A stretch of DNA of 64,000 nt, from the NCBI RefSeq assembly GCF_021602155.1, contig NZ_BQHY01000008.1, forward strand, positions 62,001-126,000, written 5' to 3'. The position numbers were made by a program, and so were the translations under genes. Within the stretch, counting starts at the first letter, position 1; every line of letters begins with the position of its first letter. This DNA is from Pseudomonas parakoreensis. Lineage in GTDB: Bacteria; Pseudomonadota; Gammaproteobacteria; Pseudomonadales; Pseudomonadaceae. Below the pieces are notes generated by a model. The model was given only the letters and a program-made list of their open reading frames with translations, had not been told where the DNA came from and searched no databases. This document shows positions 16,774-24,845 of this stretch, piece after piece.

Positions 16774-17918
16774 TGACGCGCTATCCCCACGTGCTGGAGC
16801 CGCTGCGGCTGGCCGGCGGGCTGGAGTTGCGCAATCGGCTGTTCTTCGCGTCGATGGGCGTGGACCTGGCCGATCACAGCGGGTGCGTGACACCCGCCAT
16901 GATCGAGTTCTATCAGGGCATCATGGAGGGCGGCTGCTCCATGGCGTTTCTGTGCAACGCCACGGTCTCGCCGCAGTCACGCTTGCAGAGCACCGGGCTC
17001 GGCCTGTTCGAGGCGCATCAGGGTGAATCGCTCAGGGCGATGTTCGCCATGGCCGAGCAGGTCAACACGCCGGTGGGTGTACAACTGCAGCATTACGGTG
17101 GTCAAGGCACCACCACGCACACCGGCGTTGCCGTGTTGACCCCGAGCGGCGTGCCCTGCCCGCGCGTGTCGAAACTTGATCCGGATTATCGCGTGCGGAT
17201 CATGGACGAAACCGACATCGCCCTGGTGATCGAGCAGTTCGCCCATTCCGCCTGGCTGGCCTGGACCAACGGCGCACGCCTGGTGCAGTTGCAGGCGTCC
17301 AACGGCTACCTGCTGAGCAGTTTTCTCTCGCCGCACACCAACAAGCGCACCGACCGCTATGGCGGCAGCGAAGAGAACCGCGCGCGGCTGTTGCTTGACG
17401 TGGTCAGGGCCATTCGCGAGCGCACCCAGGGCCAATTGATCGTCACCATTCGTCTGGGCATCGACGACCGTCTGGGCGCGGAAGGGCTGCAATATCCGGA
17501 CATCAAGGAAACCGTGCAGGCACTCTGTCAGGCCGGCGTTGCCGCGCTGGAATGTTCGATGTGCATGGGTGCGACCTTCGGCCAGTTGATCGTGCACTCC
17601 GAGACCATGGACCACTACCTGCAAGCCGGCGTGCGGGCGATAAAGTCCGTGGCGACAGTGCCGGTGGGTTACGCCGGTTTCATCGACGGTCTGGACAAGG
17701 CCGAGCAGTTGCTGGCCGACGGCGTATGCGATTGGGTGGGCATGTCGCGGGCGCTGTTTGCCGACAACGACCTGATTAACAAAACCCTGCAGGGCCGCTC
17801 CGCCGATATCCACAAATGCCGGTGGGACAGCCAGTGCTTCAGCGACAAGAGCAATCCGCGACTGGATCGGGTGTATTGCTGCGTGAACCCGAAATATTTA
17901 CGCCCCGCGTTGGCATAA
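16770..17918 (+). CDS. Old-yellow-enzyme-family flavin oxidoreductase, single domain
   Basis: This 382-residue protein is an FMN TIM-barrel of the NADH:flavin oxidoreductase family, with the family block FLSPHTNKRTDRYGGSEENR. The usual active-site pair H-x-x-N/H is changed: residues 175-178 read QASN, so the first histidine is glutamine. The end carries four cysteines (350, 356, 370, 371; HKCRWDSQC and CCVNP) that resemble the dienoyl-CoA reductase iron-sulfur site without its regular spacing, and the FAD/NADPH domain of that class is absent. Its start overlaps the AfsA-like stop (ATGATG) and AAGGAAG lies just upstream, indicating an operon. Reduction of an enone or butenolide intermediate is a reasonable guess. 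Confidence 0.85.
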   Translation: MMTRYPHVLEPLRLAGGLELRNRLFFASMGVDLADHSGCVTPAMIEFYQGIMEGGCSMAFLCNATVSPQSRLQSTGLGLFEAHQGESLRAMFAMAEQVNTPVGVQLQHYGGQGTTTHTGVAVLTPSGVPCPRVSKLDPDYRVRIMDETDIALVIEQFAHSAWLAWTNGARLVQLQASNGYLLSSFLSPHTNKRTDRYGGSEENRARLLLDVVRAIRERTQGQLIVTIRLGIDDRLGAEGLQYPDIKETVQALCQAGVAALECSMCMGATFGQLIVHSETMDHYLQAGVRAIKSVATVPVGYAGFIDGLDKAEQLLADGVCDWVGMSRALFADNDLINKTLQGRSADIHKCRWDSQCFSDKSNPRLDRVYCCVNPKYLRPALA

Positions 17919-17931
17919 GGAGATGCGACAT

Positions 17932-18702
17932 ATGTACGATTTTCTGGGAAAAGTATGCCTGGTCACCGGCGGCACCAGCGGCATTGGCGAGACCGTCAGC
18001 GAACGCCTGATCAAGGCCGGCGCCGAGGTGATCGTGTTCGGCCGGGACGAGGAAAAAGGCGCGGCGCTGGCCGATCGGCTGGGTGAACACTGCCGCTTCA
18101 TCGCCTGCGATGTCGGGGATCCGGCGCAGGTCGAGCAGGCGTTCGCGAGCATTCGTTCGGCCTACGGCCGCCTCGATTGCGCGTTCAACAATGCCGGCGT
18201 GACCGCCAAGTACGGAGCGCTCGCGCAATCGTGCCCGGATGACTGGATGAAGGTGATGAACATCAACGTCAACGGCACCTACCACTGCATGCGCCATGAA
18301 CTGCAACTGATGCTCGACCGCGGCACCGGGGCCATCGTCAACACCTCGTCCTGCGCCGGCGTGGTACCGATTGGCGGCCAAGTGGCCTATGTCGCCAGCA
18401 AGCAGGCGATCAACGGCATGACCCAAGTGGCGTCGATCGAAAATGCGCGGCTGGAAGACGGTGGCTGCATTCGCGTCAATGCGGTCGCCCCGGGACCGAT
18501 CCTCGGCGGCATGAACAGCGAGGCACGCCTGAAAGCCGCACCGGAAAACACCCAACGCAAAATCAACGTGACGTCGATGAAACGCTTCGGCACGGCGGAC
18601 GAAGTGGCCAACGCGGTGCTCTGGCTGCTCAGCGATCAATCCGCTTACGTCACGGGTGTGATCATGCCCATCGATGGGGGGTACGCCAGCGGCAAGTTCT
18701 GA
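17932..18702 (+). CDS. Short-chain dehydrogenase/reductase in the AHL/AfsA-like operon
   Basis: This 256-residue classical SDR has the cofactor glycine motif TGGTSGIG (12-19), NNAG (86-89), the catalytic serine at about 140 and YVASK (Y153, K157). ATG 17932 is preferred to the ATG at 17923 because AAGGAG at 17917-17922 is nine bases before it. It most resembles FabG-type 3-ketoacyl or ketone reductases. In gamma-butyrolactone pathways a ketone on the side chain is reduced by an enzyme of this kind, which fits its place behind the AfsA-like gene. An intrinsic terminator follows, closing the unit. Confidence 0.88.
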   Translation: MYDFLGKVCLVTGGTSGIGETVSERLIKAGAEVIVFGRDEEKGAALADRLGEHCRFIACDVGDPAQVEQAFASIRSAYGRLDCAFNNAGVTAKYGALAQSCPDDWMKVMNINVNGTYHCMRHELQLMLDRGTGAIVNTSSCAGVVPIGGQVAYVASKQAINGMTQVASIENARLEDGGCIRVNAVAPGPILGGMNSEARLKAAPENTQRKINVTSMKRFGTADEVANAVLWLLSDQSAYVTGVIMPIDGGYASGKF

Positions 18703-18715
18703 AATCAAACAAACC

Positions 18716-18743
18716 AACGACCCGCCGCGTGCGGGTCGTTTTG
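18716..18743 (+). terminator. Intrinsic terminator of the luxI-SDR unit
   Basis: AACGACCCGC pairs with GCGGGTCGTT around a five-base loop and is followed by TTGTTTG. It marks the right end of the quorum-sensing-linked gene group. Confidence 0.85.
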
Positions 18744-18831
18744 TTTGAGGGGCGTGAATCAGGAAAATCGCCGAATCCGGTCTACATTGAAAAGCCACTA
18801 CCCAAAGCGCAGGGATTCGCTTATCCTTTCG

Positions 18832-18847
18832 CTGTATATAAATACAG
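18832..18847 (+). promoter_or_regulatory. LexA (SOS) box of yebG
   Basis: CTGTATATAAATACAG is a perfect CTGT-N8-ACAG palindrome with the AT-rich centre favoured by LexA. It ends 43 bases before the yebG ATG, so yebG should be repressed by LexA and induced by DNA damage. Confidence 0.9.
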
Positions 18848-18890
18848 TAGTCGCTAAGACAACTAAATGTGAAGGCATGTGAGGTGGTGA

Positions 18891-19229
18891 ATGGCCGTCG
18901 AAGTGGTATACCGCAGCAGCCGAGATCTGGAGCGCTTGTTCATGGATAAAGCCGAAGCTGACCGTCATGACAAAATGCTCGAACTGGCCGAGATGCTGTC
19001 CGAAGTGTTGCAAAAAGCCGTGCCGTCGCTGAACGAGCAACAGGTTGAAGAAGTCGGGATCTACATGGCGAAGAACCGCGATGTGTTTGCCAAGGCGTTC
19101 AAGAGCCAGCCTGATGCGCTGTCGGAGCTGATCAATGCACCGGCCGAGCCAGTGGCTGAAGAGACTGGACCGGCAGAATCCGATGAAGCGCCGGTCAAAC
19201 CGGCAAAAGCGGCGAAAGCTGCCAAGTAA
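18891..19229 (+). CDS. yebG: YebG-family SOS protein
   Basis: This 112-residue protein matches YebG: start MAVEVVYRSSRDLERLFMDK, then KAEADRHDKMLELAEML and a helix around EEVGIYMAKNRDVF. The C-terminal 25 residues are an A/K/P-rich tail (repeats of AAKA/PAKA) that is probably flexible and could bind nucleic acid. YebG is an SOS-induced protein of unclear activity in E. coli. The start and the ATG-proximal LexA box fit this. It is followed by a REP pair rather than a clear terminator. Confidence 0.9.
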   Translation: MAVEVVYRSSRDLERLFMDKAEADRHDKMLELAEMLSEVLQKAVPSLNEQQVEEVGIYMAKNRDVFAKAFKSQPDALSELINAPAEPVAEETGPAESDEAPVKPAKAAKAAK

Positions 19230-19242
19230 CAACGTTTTAATC

Positions 19243-19322
19243 GAAAAGATCGCAGCCTGCGGCAGCTCCTACAGGGAATACGCATTCCATTGCAGGAGCT
19301 GCCGCAGGCTGCGATCTTTTGC
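19243..19322. repeat. REP inverted pair between yebG and the dehydrogenase gene
   Basis: Two arms with the common core GATCGCAGCCTGCGGCAGCT and its complement face each other about 25 bases apart. The element fills the space between the convergent stops of yebG and the gene at 19326. Confidence 0.9.
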
Positions 19323-19325
19323 TTT

Positions 19326-20345
19326 TCAGCGATACAGGACTTTCTCCGCCAACTCATCCGCCACCCGCGCCGGCGAGCGTTTCTCGGCCTGCGCATGGGC
19401 AAACACTTCGGTCAGTCGCGAGGAAATCTTCGACAGGTGCGCAGTGATCGTCCCCAGCTCCTCACCGCGATGCTTGAGCGAAACATAAATCAACCCACCC
19501 GCGTTGATCACGTAATCCGGCGCATACAGAATCCCCCGACGCTCCAGTTGATCAGCCACATCCAGATGCGTCAGCTGATTGTTCGCCGAACCCGCCACCG
19601 CCGAGCAACGCAGTTGCGTCACTGTGTGGCTGTTGAGTACCCCGCCGAGGCCGCACGGTGCAAGGATGTCGCACGGTGTGCTAAGCAACGCATCGTTGGC
19701 GATCGGATGCGCGTTGAGTTGCTCCATCGCCAGTTGCACCTTGCCGTGATCGATGTCGCTGACCAGCAATTCGGCGCCCGCCGCATGCAGTTGTTCCGCC
19801 AATGCATAACCCACATTCCCCAGCCCCTGAATCGCTATGCGCAATCCTTCGAGATTGTCGCTGCCCAGCCGCGCCATGGCGGTGGCGCGAATGCCGGTGA
19901 ACACTCCCATCGCTGCGTGCGGTGCCGGGTCACCGGCCGAGGTGGTGCTGGTAACATGCCGGGTCTGCTGGGCGATGCAATCCATGTCCGCCACCGACGT
20001 GCCGCTGTCGATGGCGGTGATGTAGCGACCGTCGAGCTGCTCGATACAGCGCCCGAAAGCCTCGAACAGCGCACCGCGGTTTTCCACATGCGCCGGGCGT
20101 ACGATCACTGCCACCCCGCCGCCCTGGGCCAGTCCGGCCAGCGCCGCTTTGTAGCTCATGCCCTGCGCGAGGCGAATGGCGTCCTCGACTGCAGATTCGT
20201 CGTTGGGATAGGCAAGATAACGGCAACCGCCCAGGGCAGGCCCGAGGCGACTGTTATGAATGGCAATGACCGCCTTCAACCCGGTGACCGGGTCAACGCT
20301 GAGGTGCAGCGATTCCAGGCGAGTGCTTTGCATGAGAGCGAACAT
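19326..20345 (-). CDS. Leu/Phe/Val dehydrogenase-family protein lacking the catalytic lysine
   Basis: This 339-residue protein has both domains of the leucine/phenylalanine/valine dehydrogenase family: substrate domain with GPALGGCRYL and SYKAALAGLAQGGG (residues 64-77), and a Rossmann domain with QGLGNVG. The substrate lysine K66 and D113 (AIDSGTS) align with K68 and D115 of Bacillus leucine dehydrogenase, but the catalytic lysine (K80 there) is valine here, V78, encoded GTG. Oxidative deamination of a branched or aromatic amino acid would be expected from the fold; the missing lysine makes that activity doubtful. No partner gene helps define its job. Confidence 0.85.
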   Translation of the reverse strand: MFALMQSTRLESLHLSVDPVTGLKAVIAIHNSRLGPALGGCRYLAYPNDESAVEDAIRLAQGMSYKAALAGLAQGGGVAVIVRPAHVENRGALFEAFGRCIEQLDGRYITAIDSGTSVADMDCIAQQTRHVTSTTSAGDPAPHAAMGVFTGIRATAMARLGSDNLEGLRIAIQGLGNVGYALAEQLHAAGAELLVSDIDHGKVQLAMEQLNAHPIANDALLSTPCDILAPCGLGGVLNSHTVTQLRCSAVAGSANNQLTHLDVADQLERRGILYAPDYVINAGGLIYVSLKHRGEELGTITAHLSKISSRLTEVFAHAQAEKRSPARVADELAEKVLYR

Positions 20346-20517
20346 CGGCAGGCTCCCGAATCACTTCTGGTAGTCGCCAGTATAGGCTTGCGCCCAAAAA
20401 TTGCTGAAGCGCACCGGAATAAGCGTCGGCGCCAACGGCGACTTTGCGGCATAACCTGGCCGGTACTGGACGAATGGCACGGACGGGGCTAAAACGAGGC
20501 ATGCCCCGGAGATTTCG

Positions 20518-21321
20518 ATGAGTCCGCGCCAACGTTTTTTCGAGTGTCTGCACCGTTCACCGCCCGCACTGTTCGAAGCGGCGTTGTGGATGGCTGCCGA
20601 GCACGAAAAAGGCCTGGATATCGAAGCGCTGCAACAGGACTTCAAGGAGCTGCAACAGCGCGTCAGCTACGGCTTGCCGATGCTGCCGGTCAGCGAACTG
20701 GCGCAGCCGTTGCTGCGGCGGATGAATGATCTGGGGTTCGCCCAGGATGATTTTTTGCCGTTGCGCCCGCAGGTCGCATTGCTGCACAAGGTGTTGCAGA
20801 CCCGTCGCGGCCAGCCACTGAGCCTGTCCCTGATAGCCCTGGAACTGGCGCGCAGTCTGGAGATTCCGCTGGTCGGCGTGAACTTCCCCGGGCATTTCCT
20901 GCTGCGGGTGCCTGGCGCTGATCACTTGCTGGATCCCTGCGGCGGTCGGCGGCTTTATCCGAATGATTGCCGCGAGTTGTTGCAGCGTCAGTACGGCGCG
21001 CACATGAAACTCAACGCCGAGCATCTATTGGTCGCCAGTCCAATCCAAATGCTGCAGCGCCTGTCACGCAACCTGCGCCAGTTGCATCTGGCGCACGAGG
21101 ATTACATCGCTGCGTTGATCGATGCCGAACGCGTGCTGGAACTGGGCGGTGCCAGCGCTGCCGATTATCTGGCCCGCGCCAGCCTGTATCAGCGCCTCGA
21201 CTGCCCGAACGCCGAGCGTTTCGATCTGGAGCATGCGTTGCTGCTCAGTGACGATCCGATCCAGCGCCTGCGCCTGACCGAACGGCTCGGGCACCTGCCT
21301 CCGAATTCCGTGGTCCACTAA
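20518..21321 (+). CDS. SirB1-like transglutaminase-fold protein
   Basis: This 267-residue protein matches the SirB1/Transglut_core2 family. The core shows LHKVLQTRRGQPLSLSLIALELA (given here by its ends LHKVLQTRRG and IALELA) and VNFPGHFLLRV (about residues 121-131), then a helical TPR-like tail. The usual catalytic cysteine position of transglutaminases is not obvious, so it may be a non-catalytic member. GGAG lies nine bases before the ATG. Relatives occur in many proteobacteria, often near peptide-chain release or motility genes; here no such neighbour is seen. Function is unknown. Confidence 0.75.
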   Translation: MSPRQRFFECLHRSPPALFEAALWMAAEHEKGLDIEALQQDFKELQQRVSYGLPMLPVSELAQPLLRRMNDLGFAQDDFLPLRPQVALLHKVLQTRRGQPLSLSLIALELARSLEIPLVGVNFPGHFLLRVPGADHLLDPCGGRRLYPNDCRELLQRQYGAHMKLNAEHLLVASPIQMLQRLSRNLRQLHLAHEDYIAALIDAERVLELGGASAADYLARASLYQRLDCPNAERFDLEHALLLSDDPIQRLRLTERLGHLPPNSVVH

Positions 21322-21325
21322 TCCC

Positions 21326-21416
21326 TGTGTGGGAGCGAGCCTGCTCGCGAAGCAGTCGCCTCGGTTTATCCTTTAAACCGCGTTATCGTTCTTCGCGAGC
21401 AAGCTCGCCCCTACAT
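21326..21416. repeat. REP inverted pair (GGGAGCGAGC..GCTCGCGAAG type) overlapping the MFS gene end
   Basis: Arms TGGGAGCGAGCCTGCTCGCG (about 21330-21349) and its near complement around 21391-21416 face each other. The right arm lies inside the last codons of the MFS gene that ends at 21373, so part of the repeat is translated. Confidence 0.85.
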
Positions 21417-22743
21417 TGGATTGCGGGATATCTGAGGGCGAACGCACCTGGATGATCAGCAGTGCCGCAATAACCGCCGGAATCGCGCAGAAGAAGAAAA
21501 TCTGCGCCACCGGAATGTGCATCGCCAGCAGCAGGCTGCCAAACAGCGGCCCGAGGATCGAACCGAAGCGCCCTACCCCCAGCGCCCAGCCAGTGCCCGT
21601 GGCGCGCACCTGCGCCGGATAGAAGTTACTGGCGAAAGCGTTCAGCGTCAGTTGCCCACCGATGATGCAGAACCCGGCGGCAAACACGCAGGCCACCAGA
21701 TAGCGCGGATTGTCGTGATTCAGGCCCAGCAGAATCGTGCACACAGCCGCCCCGGCCAACACTGCGCAGAGCAGGCGTACCTTGCGCTTGAGCCGGTCAG
21801 CGAACCACGCCATGCACACCGCGCCCAAGGTGCCGGCGAACAGGAACATCGAGGTCACCAGGTTGGCTTCATTGAGTTTCAGACCGCTTTCGAGCAACAG
21901 CGTCGGCAGCCAGCTGATCATGAAATACAGCAGAATCAGGCTGACAAAAAACGTCGCCCAGATCAGCAGGGTCGGTCGTGCATAACCGTTGCGGAACAGC
22001 TCGACCACGGTCAGTTTGCTGCCCTGCTCGCGCTCGTTCTGCTCGACCGAGGCGGCCGGTGGCTGCCAGTCCGGCAGCATTCGCGCGGTGACTTTGCGCA
22101 GGCGCGCATAGGGCGGTGCATCGCGCAGCAGTCGCGGCAGCGATTCCGGCAGCATCCACCACAGAAACGGAAACAGCAGCAGCGGCGTGACACCACCGGC
22201 AAGGAACACCGCTTGCCAGCCAAAGCGATCAATGAAGCCCGCCGCAACAAAACCACCCGCCGCACCGCCAAAGGAAAAGCCGCAAGCGGCCAGCGTGACC
22301 ATCAAGGTGCGCAGGCGCGGCGGCGAATACTCCGACATCAGGGCCATGGCACTGGGCATCGCCCCGCCCATGCCGATGCCGCAGATAAAGCGCGCGATCA
22401 TCAGGGTATTCAGGGAATCGGCGAACACCATCAGCACCGTGAGGGTGGCGTAGATCAGCACGCACGCCAGCAGAATCCGCCGCACGCCGAAGCGGTCAGC
22501 CAGCGGCGTCACCGCGAGCGAACCAAGGGTCAGGCCCAACAGGTTGGCACTGAAAACCGGCCCGAAGGCGGCTTTCTCCAGGCCCCAGTCCTGCGCCAGG
22601 GCCGGCACCACATAACCGAGCACCTGGGCGTCGTAGCCGTCGGTGACCAGCAACAAGGCGAGCAGGATCAAGAGCAACCACTGATAGCGGGACACAGGAC
22701 GGGCGTCGAGTGCCGCCCGGAAGCTGGCAATCTGGTTGTGCAT
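21373..22743 (-). CDS. MFS transporter, aromatic acid:H+ symporter type
   Basis: This 456-residue carrier has 12 predicted membrane helices and the AAHS-family signature DGYDAQVLGYVVPALAQDWG in helix 1, then the MFS motif GSLAVTPLADRFGVRR after helix 2. Members import aromatic acids such as 4-hydroxybenzoate with protons. Lying beyond maiA on the same strand, it may import a substrate that feeds the homogentisate pathway, but a 146-bp gap with a REP pair separates them. The last 11 residues or so (VGASLLAKNDN) are encoded by a REP arm and look like a recent extension of the reading frame. Confidence 0.88.
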   Translation of the reverse strand: MHNQIASFRAALDARPVSRYQWLLLILLALLLVTDGYDAQVLGYVVPALAQDWGLEKAAFGPVFSANLLGLTLGSLAVTPLADRFGVRRILLACVLIYATLTVLMVFADSLNTLMIARFICGIGMGGAMPSAMALMSEYSPPRLRTLMVTLAACGFSFGGAAGGFVAAGFIDRFGWQAVFLAGGVTPLLLFPFLWWMLPESLPRLLRDAPPYARLRKVTARMLPDWQPPAASVEQNEREQGSKLTVVELFRNGYARPTLLIWATFFVSLILLYFMISWLPTLLLESGLKLNEANLVTSMFLFAGTLGAVCMAWFADRLKRKVRLLCAVLAGAAVCTILLGLNHDNPRYLVACVFAAGFCIIGGQLTLNAFASNFYPAQVRATGTGWALGVGRFGSILGPLFGSLLLAMHIPVAQIFFFCAIPAVIAALLIIQVRSPSDIPQSNVGASLLAKNDNAV

Positions 22744-22792
22744 CGCAAGGTACCTGTTTTGTTTTTATGATTTTTTAGGGGCAACACGGACC

Positions 22793-22884
22793 CCATGTGG
22801 GAGCGAGCCTGCTCGCGAAAGCGGTGTGCCAGCTAAAAGAATGTCTGCTGATACGACCTCTTCGCCAGCAGGCTCGCGCCCACA
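22793..22884. repeat. REP inverted pair between the MFS gene and maiA
   Basis: ATGTGGGAGCGAGCCTGCTC (22796 onwards) and GCAGGCTCGCGCCCACAGGG are the two arms, of the same type as the pair at 21326. The spacer contains no gene. Confidence 0.8.
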
Positions 22885-22889
22885 GGGTC

Positions 22890-23525
22890 TTACGGTGTAT
22901 CGGGCTGGTTGGCCGGATGCGCCTTGATGAACGCCGGATGCTCAGCCGCCAACGCGGCTACGCGACAAATCCGTGGATAAGCCTCCAGCGAAACACCGAA
23001 GCGCTGCGCTGCGTACAACTGTGGAATCAGGTACACGTCCGCCACACACGGCCACTCGCCGAAACAGAAACCGCTGTCGCCGATCAACTGCTCGACGGTC
23101 GCCAGCCCCTGACTGATCCAGTGCGCAATCCACTCCACCACCTGCGGCTCTTCGTGGCCCAGCTGGCGCAGACGATTGAGCACGCTGACGTTGTGCAGCG
23201 GATGCACATCGCAGCCAATCACCGCCGCGACGCCACGCACATGGGCGCGGGCGGCGAGGTCTTCCGGCAGCAGCGGCTGCTGTGGATAACGCTCTTCCAG
23301 GTACTCGATGATCGCTGGCGACTGAATCAGCAACTCGCCGTCATCCGTACGCAAAGCCGGCACCCGGCCCTGCGGATTGATCGCCAGATACGCCGCCTGC
23401 CGATGCTCGCCCCCGGACGGCGCAATCAGGTTGACCGGCAGCGCGTTGTAGTCGAGCCCCTTCAGCGCCAGAGCGATACGCACCCGGTACGACGAGGTGG
23501 AACGGTAATAGGTGTAGAGATCCAT
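22890..23525 (-). CDS. maiA: Maleylacetoacetate isomerase
   Basis: This 211-residue zeta-class glutathione-transferase fold enzyme isomerises maleylacetoacetate to fumarylacetoacetate in tyrosine and phenylalanine breakdown. The glutathione-site signature SSTSSYRVRIAL is present near the start as YRSTSSYRVRIALALKG (residues 7-23), followed by NPQGRVPAL and LIQSPAIIEYLEE. It is the third gene of hmgA-fahA-maiA, 12 bases after the fahA stop. Length is that of the family. Confidence 0.95.
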   Translation of the reverse strand: MDLYTYYRSTSSYRVRIALALKGLDYNALPVNLIAPSGGEHRQAAYLAINPQGRVPALRTDDGELLIQSPAIIEYLEERYPQQPLLPEDLAARAHVRGVAAVIGCDVHPLHNVSVLNRLRQLGHEEPQVVEWIAHWISQGLATVEQLIGDSGFCFGEWPCVADVYLIPQLYAAQRFGVSLEAYPRICRVAALAAEHPAFIKAHPANQPDTP

Positions 23526-23537
23526 GAGCCGCTCCTG

Positions 23538-24842
23538 TCAGCGCGCCGCCAGCACTGTGCCGCGGCATTCGCCGAAGCCGATCGAGGCAAAACCGTCCCG
23601 GGCGCAACGCGCGCGCAGGATGATTTCATCACCGTCTTCGAGGAATTTGCGCACTTCGCCGGAAGCCAGTTCGATCGGCTTTTTACCGCCCTCGGTGATT
23701 TCCAGCAGGCTGCCGAACTGACCGCTTTGCGGACCGGACAAAGTGCCCGAACCGAACAGGTCACCGGCCTGCAACTGGCAGCCGTTGACGCTGTGATGCG
23801 CGACCATTTGTGCGACGGTCCAGTACATGTAGCGCGTGTTGCTCAGGGTCAGGCGATGAGCCGGCAGATTCTGCTCGCGCATGGCTTCGGTGAGCAGCAG
23901 CACTTCCAGTTCGATGTCAAAGGCACCGCCCTCCTGATCGCGCTTGTCGAACAGGTAAGGCAGCGGCTGCGGATCACCTTCAGGGCGCGCCGGTTGTGCT
24001 GTGCGGAAAGGCTCCAGCGCTTCGGCCGTCACCACCCACGGTGAGACGCTGGTGATAAAACTCTTGGACAGGAACGGGCCCAGCGGCTGGTATTCCCAGG
24101 CCTGGATATCGCGGGCCGACCAGTCGTTGAGCAGGCAGAAACCGGCAATGTGATCAGCCGCGTCACCAATCGCAATCGGCTCGCCCATGTCGTTGCCCTG
24201 ACCGATCCAGATGCCCAGTTCCAGCTCGTAGTCCAGTCGTGCGCACGGGCCGAAGGTCGGCTCGCTGGCACCGGCTGGCAGGGTCTGGCCTTTGGGGCGG
24301 CGCACGTCGGTACCGGAGGCGCGCACGGTGGAGGCGCGACCGTGATAGCCGATCGGCACGTGCTTGTAGTTCGGCAACAACGGGTTGTCCGGGCGGAACA
24401 GTTTGCCGACGTTCTGCGCGTGTTCGATGCCGACGTAGAAGTCGGTGTAATCGCTGATGCGGGCCGGCAGGTGCATCTGGCAATCGGCAGCCAAGGGCAG
24501 CAGTTTTGCGCCTTGGGCTTCGATGGCGCCGCGATGGCTGCTGCCCTCGCTGAACAGTTCCAGCAAGCGCGTACGCAAGGCGACACGGGCTTCGCGACCG
24601 AGGTCGAAGAAGGCGTTCAACAGGCCGCCGTGCATGGCCTCGACCGCACTGCGCGCGGCACCGTCAAACAGACCGGCTTCAAGCGCCACTTGCAGATCGA
24701 AAATGTGTTCGCCAATCGCCACGCCCGCGCGCGGCGCCGAGCCGTTGATGCTGAATACGCCCAGCGGCAGGTTCTGCAACGGGAAATCCGCGTGGCCGTT
24801 GGCCGAAGCAACCCAGCTGCGGGTGATGGAAGTCTGAGTCAT
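23538..24842 (-). CDS. fahA: Fumarylacetoacetase
   Basis: This 434-residue enzyme hydrolyses fumarylacetoacetate to fumarate and acetoacetate, the last step of the homogentisate pathway. It has the N-terminal SH3-like part (PLGVFSINGSAPRAGVAIG) and the C-terminal FAH catalytic domain with metal-binding carboxylates (YTDFYVGIEHAQN, LDYELELGIWIG, CLLNDWSARDIQAWEYQPLG quoted in part). Three bases separate it from the hmgA stop, so the two are co-translated or nearly so. Confidence 0.96.
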   Translation of the reverse strand: MTQTSITRSWVASANGHADFPLQNLPLGVFSINGSAPRAGVAIGEHIFDLQVALEAGLFDGAARSAVEAMHGGLLNAFFDLGREARVALRTRLLELFSEGSSHRGAIEAQGAKLLPLAADCQMHLPARISDYTDFYVGIEHAQNVGKLFRPDNPLLPNYKHVPIGYHGRASTVRASGTDVRRPKGQTLPAGASEPTFGPCARLDYELELGIWIGQGNDMGEPIAIGDAADHIAGFCLLNDWSARDIQAWEYQPLGPFLSKSFITSVSPWVVTAEALEPFRTAQPARPEGDPQPLPYLFDKRDQEGGAFDIELEVLLLTEAMREQNLPAHRLTLSNTRYMYWTVAQMVAHHSVNGCQLQAGDLFGSGTLSGPQSGQFGSLLEITEGGKKPIELASGEVRKFLEDGDEIILRARCARDGFASIGFGECRGTVLAAR

Positions 24843-24845
24843 GGG

